In this document: in pieces, positions 57,248-64,000 of the stretch
How the letters are laid out: every line of letters begins with the position of its first letter
Numbering within the stretch: the first letter of the stretch is position 1
Assembly: GCA_900290095.1 (NCBI GenBank)
Contig: OKQS01000001.1
Coordinates: forward strand, 736,431 to 800,430
DNA: 64,000 bases
Source: Khoudiadiopia massiliensis
Lineage (GTDB): Bacteria; Bacillota; Clostridia; Tissierellales; Peptoniphilaceae
Direction of reading: 5' to 3'
Made by a program: the position numbers and the translations under genes
Notes under the pieces: generated by a model
The model's database searches: none
Seen by the model: only the letters and a program-made list of their open reading frames with translations
What the model was told of the DNA's origin: nothing

Positions 57248-58096
57248 ATGGAGAGAATACCCACTTTTACGCTCAATGACGGAAATACCCTGCCGGCCAT
57301 AGGCTTCGGTACCTATAAGGCAAAAAACGCCATTCCTGCCATGCTGGAGGCCTTTAAGACGGGTTACAGGCTCTTCGATACGGCCTGGATTTATAATAAT
57401 GAGGAAGATGTGGGCAAGGCTTGGCAGGAGTCGGGCCTCGACAGGCATGACATTTTCCTGGCGACGAAAGTCTGGCCCAACTATTTTTCCCATGACTTGG
57501 CCAAGAAGTCCATAGACAGGTCTTTGGAAAGCCTGGGGACCGACTATCTTGATGTTGTCTATCTCCACTGGTGGGGCTCAAAATACCGGGAGGCCTGGAA
57601 GGTCCTGGAGCAATATAAAGAGGAAGGGATTATTCGGTCAATTGCCGTCTCTAACTTCACACAAGGTCAGATTGAGGGCCTGTCCGTTAAGGCAAATATA
57701 AAGCCGGCCCTGAACCAGGTGGAGATCCACCCCCTCTGGCCTGAGACCGACCTTTTGAGCTATTTGAAAAAGGAAGATATCCTGCCTGTGGCCTACTGTC
57801 CTCTGGCCCGGGCTAAAGCCGAGCTTTTCGAGAATGAGCTGGTGGCCAACCTGTGCCGCAATTACGGCAAGACCCCTGCCCAGATAATCCTGAATTGGCA
57901 GGTGGCCCGGTCCACCCTTGTAATCCCCAAATCCGTTCACGCCGAGAGAATACACGAGAACTTCGATATTTTCGACTTCGCTCTTGAGGGCCCGGAAGTC
58001 GCGGCCCTTGAAGGGCTGGCCAGGTCCGACGGAAAGATCGGCCACGGCATGGATGAGCATGAGTGGCTTGAGAAGATTGAGGGCCAGGAGCTTTAG
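57248..58096 (+). CDS. Aldo/keto reductase
   Basis: A 282-residue NADPH-dependent reductase with the catalytic tetrad: LFDTAWIYNNE (Asp, Tyr), FLATKVWPN (Lys), VYLHWWG (His). The GTYKAKNAIPAMLEAF and VIPKSVHAERIHENF segments are typical of bacterial AKR5-type enzymes such as 2,5-diketo-gluconate reductase-like proteins. The substrate cannot be told. Array B starts 22 bases after the stop. Confidence 0.93.
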   Translation: MERIPTFTLNDGNTLPAIGFGTYKAKNAIPAMLEAFKTGYRLFDTAWIYNNEEDVGKAWQESGLDRHDIFLATKVWPNYFSHDLAKKSIDRSLESLGTDYLDVVYLHWWGSKYREAWKVLEQYKEEGIIRSIAVSNFTQGQIEGLSVKANIKPALNQVEIHPLWPETDLLSYLKKEDILPVAYCPLARAKAELFENELVANLCRNYGKTPAQIILNWQVARSTLVIPKSVHAERIHENFDIFDFALEGPEVAALEGLARSDGKIGHGMDEHEWLEKIEGQEL

Positions 58097-58117
58097 ATTT
58101 TTCGGGGGCCGACTTCT

Positions 58118-58413
58118 CTAGTGTTGGTCTTGCGTTTTCGGCCAACCAACACTAGCCTTTGGCCATCTCGGGGCCGGCTTCTCTAGTGTTGGTCTTGCGT
58201 TTTCGGCTAACCAACACTAGCCTTTGGCCATCTTGCGGCCGGCTTCTCTAGTGTTGGTTTCGTGTTTTCGGCTAACCAACACTAGTCCACGGCGATCTCA
58301 CGGCCGAATTCTCTAGTGTTGGTTCTGCGTTTTTAGCCAACCAACACTATCTCCGGGCCGCCTCTCGGCCGAATTCATTAGAGTTGGTTTCGCATTTTCG
58401 GCAAACCAACACT
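58118..58413 (+). repeat. Hairpin array B: five units of exactly 65 bp
   Basis: Units begin CTAGTG, or TTAGAG in the last, at 58118, 58183, 58248, 58313 and 58378. Each has TAGTGTTGGT with ACCAACACTA arms and a loop containing TTTTCGGC or TTTTAGCC. The linker contains gccatctcggggccggcttct. The last unit has one changed arm base. The array directly follows the aldo-keto reductase stop and is itself followed by array D4. Confidence 0.92.
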
Positions 58414-58427
58414 ATCGCCGGCTCGGG

Positions 58428-58795
58428 TCAAGGGGGCTGCCCGCTTTTTGACTTTTCCCCATGAACGCCGGCTCGAGCTTTTTCAGGGGGGTTGTCCGCC
58501 TTTCGGACAACCCCATTGATTCCAGAGCTAGCATGAGTCATGGGGATGGTCCACTTTTCGGACTTTCCCCATGATTTCCGAGCCCGGCTTTGGTCATGGG
58601 GGTCTCCCACCTTTCGCACAACCCCATTGATTTCAGAGCTCAAATAAGTCATGGGGATGGCCACTTTTCGGCGAATCCCCATGATTTTCGGGCCGGCTTT
58701 GGTCATGGGAGTCTCCCACCTTTCGCACAACCCCATTGATTTCAGAGCTCAAATAAGTCATGGGGATGGCCACTTTTCGGCGAATCCCCATGATT
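58428..58795 (+). repeat. Hairpin array D4: seven units, 54-56 bp apart
   Basis: Units begin TCAAGGGGG, TCAGGGGGG or TCATGGG at 58428, 58483, 58538, 58594, 58649, 58703 and 58758. A two-unit block is duplicated: the sequence from about 58584 repeats at about 58693 (period 109) and is almost identical for about 100 bases. Arrays therefore appear to grow by copying whole pairs. A second arm CCCCATTGA carries one extra T in several units. Confidence 0.92.
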
Positions 58796-58824
58796 TCCGA
58801 GCCCGAGCCCGGCCAGGGTCCGTT

Positions 58825-59400
58825 TTATTTTATTGAGTTTGACCTCTTGCCCAAATCCCTGAATCCCCCTGCTGCCAGCAGGACCTGTGACGGCAAATAG
58901 AAGATCCAGATTAGCCTTCTGAGTATAGTCGAAATGCCGGGCCCGAAAAGCGGATAATTGGCCAAGACCACCGATAGGTCGCAGGCCAGAAAAAGAAGAT
59001 ATCCCCATATAAGCAGCTTACTGCCTTTTTTTATGGCCAGATATGTGCCGTCCAGGATCAAGGCCGCATAAATGAGGCCCAGGCCCTCCGTCCGGGGCAG
59101 GTGGAAAATATATATAAGCCCTATGGCCGATATTATGAGGCCCGCATAGAGGCCTCCCCTCTTTTTGCTTAGGGTCACGCTTAGGGTCAGGATTCTCAGA
59201 TAGTGGGCCAATATAAAGGCGAGGATGCCAAACTCCCACCTGTTTGTAAATAGGAGAAAGTAGTCGGCAAGCACTGTGAATCCCGCAGCTCCCGTCCACT
59301 TCAAAGCTCCAGGCCCCCTCAAAAGGAAGGCCTGGATAAGAAAAATTATTATGATTGAAGCCCATTTTATACCATCAGAAGAAATCTCAACCCCGCTCAC
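58825..59400 (-). CDS. YhhN/lysoplasmalogenase-like membrane protein
   Basis: A 191-residue protein with seven to eight hydrophobic segments. The pattern FTVLADYFLLF near residue 42, FLACDLSVVLANY and IWIFYLPSQVLLA are those of the YhhN (TMEM86) family. Eukaryotic members split the vinyl-ether bond of lysoplasmalogens, and many anaerobes of this group contain plasmalogens, so a lipid role is plausible. It lies at the end of arrays B and D4, converging with the aldo-keto reductase gene. Confidence 0.7.
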   Translation of the reverse strand: MSGVEISSDGIKWASIIIIFLIQAFLLRGPGALKWTGAAGFTVLADYFLLFTNRWEFGILAFILAHYLRILTLSVTLSKKRGGLYAGLIISAIGLIYIFHLPRTEGLGLIYAALILDGTYLAIKKGSKLLIWGYLLFLACDLSVVLANYPLFGPGISTILRRLIWIFYLPSQVLLAAGGFRDLGKRSNSIK

Positions 59401-59435
59401 TTTTCGTGCTCACTTATCAAACTCACTTAACCCGC

Positions 59436-60638
59436 TCACTTTATGACCTTGTCAGACATCCAACCCTCGTATTGGGTCCCGTCCTTCTTGGTGGCCTTGA
59501 CATAGCACCAAATCCTGTAGGGTTCGGCCTTGGTTTTGACAATCTCAACCTTGGTTCCCTTGGGCAGCATGATGATAACCTGGCCGTCCATGCCGGCTTC
59601 TTTTCTAAGATTGCCCCCCTTGCTGACTTCAAGGGTCTGACCTACCAGGTCATCGGCTTTCTTCAACTGTGCCTGGCTTACCCCTGTCTCCCCGTTTTGT
59701 CCGGGCTCTGTCGGATTGCCGGTGTTAGGATCCAAAGTCCCCGAGGTCCCCGAAGTCCCCTGGGTTAAGCTCCTCAGCTTCTCATACTCCTCAAAGCCCT
59801 CGGCGGAGAATCTCTCATTGATTGAGGTCAGGTCATTTGAATAGGCAGCTGAATTCCTCATGGCTGACAAGTATTCCATATTGCCGTCCTTGGCTTCAAA
59901 ATTGTAAAACTCCACGCTTTGCAGGGTCGACTTGTGCTTCTTGGTGTACCTTCCCTCATCGTAATCCACCTGATAGAGGAAAAGGCATTTGAACTTGTTG
60001 GCCCCATTGAGACCGGACTGTATATCTTCTTCCTTATTTTTCTTCTCATAGACTCGGATCCTATTTATCACCAAATTGGAATAATTGTCATAGGCATACA
60101 TATCGGCAATTTTCTCAATTGACTTGTTGTCCATGGCCGCAAGGTCCATCTCGTCTATGTCGGCAACGGAATTGATGAGCTTGGGCAGGCCCTCAACTGT
60201 GACCTTTCTCTCTATGACTTGCTCGCTGAATTTGGCCTTGACGCTCTTTGTTTCATATTTGACCGTGACAATGAGCTCGTCCCCGTTTTTAAGGCCTTCC
60301 TGCTTGCTGAAGCTGATCTCGGGCTGAGCCAGCTCTTTTTCCAACACGTCGTACTTATCCTTGTCTGCCAATTTTTTTATGGCGGGCTTTCCCACAATCT
60401 CGGCCTTGGCCTTGCCGTAGCCGTCATAGCCCTCAAAGCCCACTTTTATTTCGAGGTTTGAGGTGTCTACAAGGGTTCCGCCGTCGGCTCCCCTTGAAAG
60501 CAGCAAAAATGCCACGACTATGAAGATTACAAATATTGCAGAGAAGAGGACCAGCCTTGATCGGGCGGGCAATTGATTTAAAAAAGTATGTATTTGTCTT
60601 TTCAGATTATGTGGCTTGTTTTTAAGATCCTTGTCCAT
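59436..60638 (-). CDS. Membrane-anchored SH3-domain protein
   Basis: About 400 residues. A lysine-rich cytoplasmic start and one membrane segment (about 30-52, LVLFSAIFVIFIVVAFLLL) are followed by a long extracellular region of unknown kind, a Gly/Thr/Pro-rich linker, and a final bacterial SH3-type domain (SKGGNLRKEAGMDGQVIIML, YEGWMSDKVIK). SH3 domains bind cell-wall peptides. ATG at 60638 is chosen for the GCGGAAG upstream; a longer frame to 60689 lacks a ribosome site. The function is unknown. Confidence 0.75.
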   Translation of the reverse strand: MDKDLKNKPHNLKRQIHTFLNQLPARSRLVLFSAIFVIFIVVAFLLLSRGADGGTLVDTSNLEIKVGFEGYDGYGKAKAEIVGKPAIKKLADKDKYDVLEKELAQPEISFSKQEGLKNGDELIVTVKYETKSVKAKFSEQVIERKVTVEGLPKLINSVADIDEMDLAAMDNKSIEKIADMYAYDNYSNLVINRIRVYEKKNKEEDIQSGLNGANKFKCLFLYQVDYDEGRYTKKHKSTLQSVEFYNFEAKDGNMEYLSAMRNSAAYSNDLTSINERFSAEGFEEYEKLRSLTQGTSGTSGTLDPNTGNPTEPGQNGETGVSQAQLKKADDLVGQTLEVSKGGNLRKEAGMDGQVIIMLPKGTKVEIVKTKAEPYRIWCYVKATKKDGTQYEGWMSDKVIK

Positions 60639-60869
60639 CTTCCGCTTTTCCCTTCTATCATATGTTTTCCATATATTTTCATCTTGCAATTTATTATACT
60701 ACCGTTGTTTAACTATATTATCCTATAGATTTAAAAAATTCACTACAGACATGTTACAAAACGTCACGTAATCACACATGATATAATGAATTAGGTTGGG
60801 CAAGGCGGACCACACAAGCAGCCTAATCTGTTCAGTCAACCCGTAGAATCAAAGACAAAGGAGTCCTAT

Positions 60870-61331
60870 ATGTTAAAAAAGAATAATGCAATCCTAATCT
60901 TCCTGGTCTCGCTGGTTTTGGTATTGGCAGCATGCTCAGGATCAAGCAGCAAGCAAAGCTTTTTCAAAGAAGAAAACGGAACCAAGGCCACCATGACCCT
61001 GGACGTCGACGGCGAATACGTTAAAAAAATTTTCGCAGAGAGCAAGGTTGACCTTGAAAAGATGTCGGACTTAGAGGTTTCCACATTGGAATCCACCTTC
61101 AACGCCATGAAAGAAAACTTTAAGAAGACAATGGGCATCGACGTCAATATTCAGAAAACCGAGACGGAACTCACCTTTAGCTACAGCATGGATCTCACCG
61201 ATAAGGACACAATAGAAAAGATCAAGCAGATGGGCATTTTCAACAATAATGCCAACAACCAGGATCCCGAGAAGCTGGAGTACAAGTCTGTAGAAGAGAG
61301 CCTGTTGAAAGACGGCTGGAAAAAACAATAG
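60870..61331 (+). CDS. DUF1307-like lipoprotein
   Basis: A 153-residue lipoprotein with a signal segment ending LVLVLAACSGSSSK (lipobox LAAC). The rest (KATMTLDVDGEYVKKIFAES and FSYSMDLTDKDTIEKIKQM) resembles the YehR/DUF1307 lipoproteins in size and pattern. The function is unknown. A TATAAT (60782-60787) lies upstream, but I see no clear -35 box. The B3/4 gene follows after 33 bases. Confidence 0.65.
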   Translation: MLKKNNAILIFLVSLVLVLAACSGSSSKQSFFKEENGTKATMTLDVDGEYVKKIFAESKVDLEKMSDLEVSTLESTFNAMKENFKKTMGIDVNIQKTETELTFSYSMDLTDKDTIEKIKQMGIFNNNANNQDPEKLEYKSVEESLLKDGWKKQ

Positions 61332-61364
61332 GAAACCAATAGAAAAACCCATAGGAGGTATTAA

Positions 61365-62087
61365 TTGAAACAATTTATATGTGACAAGGAATTTTTTGAT
61401 CTCTTCCCCCAAGCAACAATCGGCGTACTCTGCCTTACCGGGGCCGAAGGCAAGGAATTGACCGAAGATCAGAAAAAAGAAATAGGAAGCCTGCTCGAGG
61501 AGGCCAATAAAAAAGCTGAAAAATACGTTCCCAATGACCCAATCTCCGCCAATGAGGTGGTCAAAGTTTGGAGGGAGGCATATAAGCAATTCCCGGGCAA
61601 GAAGGGGGCCAGGTGTGCAATAGAGAACCTCCTGAAGAGGGTCCTGAAGAACAACCCTGTCTCTTCCATCCACCCCTCAGTCGACATAACCAACTCAATC
61701 TCTCTGAAATACGCCTTTCCAATAGGGGTTGAGGATTGCGATGCCTTTGACGGCGACATCCGCCTGGGCTTTATGAAGGGCGGAGAGGACTTTGTCCCAA
61801 TAGGCGAAGAGGGTCAGGATCCCCCGAAAGAAGGGGAACTTGCCTATTACGATAATACAGGAGTAATCTGCCGCAATTGGAATTGGCGTGACGGAAAAAG
61901 AACCCAAGTCACCGATGAAACCCGGATCTCTTTCGTGGCTATGGAATGCATAGAGCCCGACAGGGTCGGCGACCTGGAAAAGGCCCTGGATGAGCTTGCC
62001 AATCTCTTCGAGAAATACATGGGGGCGAAAATAGAGGCCAAGGCCCTGGTTGACAAGGACAATCCTTCAGCCTTCCTTATAGATTAG
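61365..62087 (+). CDS. B3/4 domain protein
   Basis: A 240-residue protein with the B3/4 fold found in phenylalanyl-tRNA synthetase beta chains: VWREAYKQFPGKKGARCAIE, DITNSISLKYAFPIGVEDCD and EGELAYYDNTGVICRNWNWR. Stand-alone forms may edit mischarged tRNA or bind amino acids. The start is TTG at 61365, behind AGGAGG. Confidence 0.82.
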   Translation: MKQFICDKEFFDLFPQATIGVLCLTGAEGKELTEDQKKEIGSLLEEANKKAEKYVPNDPISANEVVKVWREAYKQFPGKKGARCAIENLLKRVLKNNPVSSIHPSVDITNSISLKYAFPIGVEDCDAFDGDIRLGFMKGGEDFVPIGEEGQDPPKEGELAYYDNTGVICRNWNWRDGKRTQVTDETRISFVAMECIEPDRVGDLEKALDELANLFEKYMGAKIEAKALVDKDNPSAFLID

Positions 62088-62154
62088 CTGCCAATCTCAG
62101 GCCCGGTCCTGCCTTTTAGCTTCACAGGGCAATTCAGCTTGGCTGAGCCTCGGA

Positions 62155-62478
62155 CTATCTCCTGTTTTTAGCAAGGAGCTTGCCGGTCCACTGGCCAAGC
62201 AGGCTGAGGCCACCGTAGATCAGGGCATAGGCCCAAGCAGATTCATTATAAAAAAGGGGAATTGTCGGGAGCCAAATAAGGGCCACAAGCAAGGTGTAGG
62301 TCCACTTGAGCCCCCACTTTTCCCCGTATTTTATTGAAAGCACCCAAACAATCAAGGGGGTGACCAAAAGAAGGGCCAGCATGGCACTTGCCGTATCACT
62401 GATAAGAAACATTGGCAGGCTATAGTAGGCCAGCCCTATAATAAATATTTCTTTGTACTTTTCCCAAATATTCTTCAT
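62155..62478 (-). CDS. Small membrane protein, unknown
   Basis: About 107 residues with four hydrophobic segments (starting YKEIFIIGLAYYSLPMFLI). I do not recognise the family. The ATG at 62478 overlaps the stop codon of the zinc-ribbon gene (TGATG), so the two are translationally coupled; a TTG at 62493 is also possible but lies inside the preceding gene. Confidence 0.65.
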   Translation of the reverse strand: MKNIWEKYKEIFIIGLAYYSLPMFLISDTASAMLALLLVTPLIVWVLSIKYGEKWGLKWTYTLLVALIWLPTIPLFYNESAWAYALIYGGLSLLGQWTGKLLAKNRR

Positions 62479-63674
62479 CACTCTATTATCCAATCAACTT
62501 CTTTCATCGGCACTTCTTTGCCGCAATAATCACAGATTTGGCTATCCTCATTTTCTATAAAGCTGTGACCCCCACAGGACGGACAGGTATAAAGATCTGC
62601 CCCATAATATACAGGGGTTTTGAGGCCAAATTTTCTAACCGCCTTAAATCTTTTCTTTATCAATACGTCCTTTATCTTAGGATAAGATCTCCCCTCAGTC
62701 AACTTAAGTCCGCCTATCTTACATATGAAATCAAGTTCTTCCCGGCCTCTTTCCACATTATGTCCAACTAAAATAAGGTCCTGCAAATTCCTGCATATAA
62801 TTTCTTCTTCATCTGATTTCCTCAAAAGTTCCGGTTTGCCTTTTAGCATATCCATAATCCTGAGTTGAAATACCCCCAAAGAAAAATCGGGATCCCCTTG
62901 ACGAACCTCTTTTAAAGCCACATAATGTTGAATTATGCTTTTTGCTAAAAAAAAGATCCCCAATATAACTACGCTGCCGACCAATATCACTAAAGCCAAG
63001 TATAGAGGATTGCTTGGCAACTCATCGGGACTTAGGGAATTCAATTCGTTTACGCTTGCTTCCAAGAAACCTAAAAAGCCCAAATAATATAGAAGGGCAA
63101 AAACAAAAATAATTATTAGGAAAATCCAGAACTTGCCAAACCCTCTAAAAGCGCTCTCAAATTCAATATGTGAAAGCAAATAATCATAGGCTTCCGTCTT
63201 ATACCGGACCTTGCAATGACTGCAAATCAGTATATCCCCCTGCTTTTCTAAAGGAGCTCCACAATTCATGCATAGGGGCGGGTCGGAATTCTCTTTGATC
63301 TTCCTCCCCATTTTAATCATGTAGCTTTTAATAAATGAGTTTCTTATAGCTTGATGATGAATGTTATCGCCCTGTGAGTTGTAATAATCCTCCACAGTAT
63401 CAGCCAAGGTCACTGAGAGAAGGGTTTTCACCTTTCCGTCGGTAAATTCCCGAGATGTCGGCAACTCTTCAGCCCCCTCTTTTTCAGTGATTTTAATTCT
63501 CTTCTTAATGCCAAATTTTTTTAGCGTATCAATTTCGTTCTTGAAGGCCCTTTGCTGAACAGCCATACAGTACTTACTAATTTCTTCCGTATCGCTGTTT
63601 TCATACATTCTCTTTATTAAAGGAAAAAATTGCCGCTGATCGGGCAATTCTTCTTTCCTACCATAGCCGAACAA
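62478..63674 (-). CDS. Membrane protein with two zinc ribbons, possibly Tim44-like
   Basis: A 398-residue protein starting with TTG at 63674, behind GGGGGAAAG. A soluble N-terminal half ends in a zinc ribbon (CMNCGAPLEKQGDILICSHC), then come two membrane segments (about 180-205 and 225-250), a second soluble region, and a second ribbon (CPSCGG with CDYCGK). The layout, with related soluble parts on either side, recalls the Tim44-like proteins of Bacillota, but I cannot be certain. The small membrane-protein gene is coupled to it. Confidence 0.6.
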   Translation of the reverse strand: MFGYGRKEELPDQRQFFPLIKRMYENSDTEEISKYCMAVQQRAFKNEIDTLKKFGIKKRIKITEKEGAEELPTSREFTDGKVKTLLSVTLADTVEDYYNSQGDNIHHQAIRNSFIKSYMIKMGRKIKENSDPPLCMNCGAPLEKQGDILICSHCKVRYKTEAYDYLLSHIEFESAFRGFGKFWIFLIIIFVFALLYYLGFLGFLEASVNELNSLSPDELPSNPLYLALVILVGSVVILGIFFLAKSIIQHYVALKEVRQGDPDFSLGVFQLRIMDMLKGKPELLRKSDEEEIICRNLQDLILVGHNVERGREELDFICKIGGLKLTEGRSYPKIKDVLIKKRFKAVRKFGLKTPVYYGADLYTCPSCGGHSFIENEDSQICDYCGKEVPMKEVDWIIE

Positions 63675-63817
63675 ACTTTCCCCCTTATACTTGAACAGTA
63701 ATTTATCTTTATTTTTTTAAAGTATCACTTGAATATTAAATGCCTGTTAAGTTTTCAAGCCGGATTAAGAAAGGTGCCGAAAGCTAAAAGCTCCGGTACT
63801 TGCATTTTACAGTCTTT

Positions 63818-64000
63818 CTATTTTGTGTTTTCGAAGCCTTTTAATATCTCTTCCACTTTTGCGGGGTCAACTCCGGCCAGCTCCATCTGTTCTTTGAAAT
63901 ACTTTGAGCTGTTAAGTCTTTCTTCTGCTATACCTTCAGCCCTACCTTCTAATTTGCCTTTTTCTTTGCCTTCTTCTATTCCCAAACTTTTACTTTCCTT
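63818..64000 (-). CDS. C-terminal end of an Rpn-family nuclease (cut by window edge)
   Basis: The minus strand from the right edge reads 60 codons to the stop at 63818: a Lys/Glu-rich helix (KSLGIEEGKEKGKLEG), then ELAGVDPAKVEEILKGFENT and Lys before the stop. This tail is that of Rpn-type recombination-promoting nucleases, and its last 20 residues match the relic ending at 11231. The N-terminal part, with the nuclease residues, is outside the window, so I cannot tell whether the gene is intact. Confidence 0.7.
   Translation of the reverse strand, partial: KESKSLGIEEGKEKGKLEGRAEGIAEERLNSSKYFKEQMELAGVDPAKVEEILKGFENTK

Overview
The window looks like a chromosomal segment of a low-to-middle GC Gram-positive anaerobe (Bacillota; a Tissierellia/Peptoniphilaceae-like organism is my best guess, from gene content only). 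Reasons: strong AGGAGG-type ribosome sites, ATG/GTG/TTG starts, lipoprotein-anchored binding proteins, MurT, GlpP, a Pst/Pho operon of Gram-positive layout, acetate kinase and no respiratory genes. No phage, conjugative element, CRISPR array or intact insertion sequence is visible. About 45 intact genes, one tRNA and several broken genes are annotated.

Layout. 1-845: 55-bp hairpin array and a two-hairpin terminator element downstream of a KilA-N gene broken by one in-frame stop (846-1691). 1776-6637: UvrD-type helicase with an AddB-like Fe-S nuclease domain, dCMP deaminase, membrane polysaccharide deacetylase. 6638-12095: two hairpin arrays flanking a glutathione-like pathway (glutamate-cysteine ligase plus an ATP-grasp enzyme), a metallo-beta-lactamase-fold hydrolase and an Rpn-nuclease relic. 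12096-18435: acetate kinase, nucleotidyltransferase, AI-2E family permease, M29 aminopeptidase, RelBE-type toxin-antitoxin pair, MgtC. 18513-30505: one long minus-strand block for glycerol-3-phosphate: GlpP regulator, GlpA-like dehydrogenase with two accessory proteins, GlpK, a glycerophosphodiesterase, and a Ugp-like ABC importer. 30653-37040: complete pstSCAB-phoU-response regulator-histidine kinase operon. 37040-44293: ApbE, tRNA-Val, recR, ybaB and dnaX, the last separated from ybaB by a sodium symporter, an array and a decayed ABC transporter. 44499-50456: TldD/TldE pair, array, HtrA, GalU. 50595-56273: BrkB-like membrane protein, two diverging ATP-grasp ligases and MurT with a GatD-like partner that has no cysteine; this looks like a peptidoglycan-modification locus. 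56434-64000: DUF1461 protein, aldo-keto reductase, arrays, YhhN-like protein, SH3 protein, lipoprotein, B3/4 protein, a zinc-ribbon membrane protein, and the end of an Rpn-type gene cut by the window edge.

The most unusual content is a superfamily of tandem hairpin arrays. Four stem families (A: TAGTGTGARTT; B: TAGTGTTGGTT; C: TAGAGGGGGTT; D: TCATGGGGGTT) share one skeleton (linker, 11-15 bp arm, T4-rich loop, complementary arm). They repeat with fixed periods (A 53-54 bp, B 65 bp, D 55 bp), and paired changes in the two arms preserve the stems. All five arrays with both neighbours visible lie between convergent genes, usually just past the terminator of one of them. I know of no description of this set. 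Their function is unknown; chromosome architecture, transcription insulation and REP-like mobility are the candidates.
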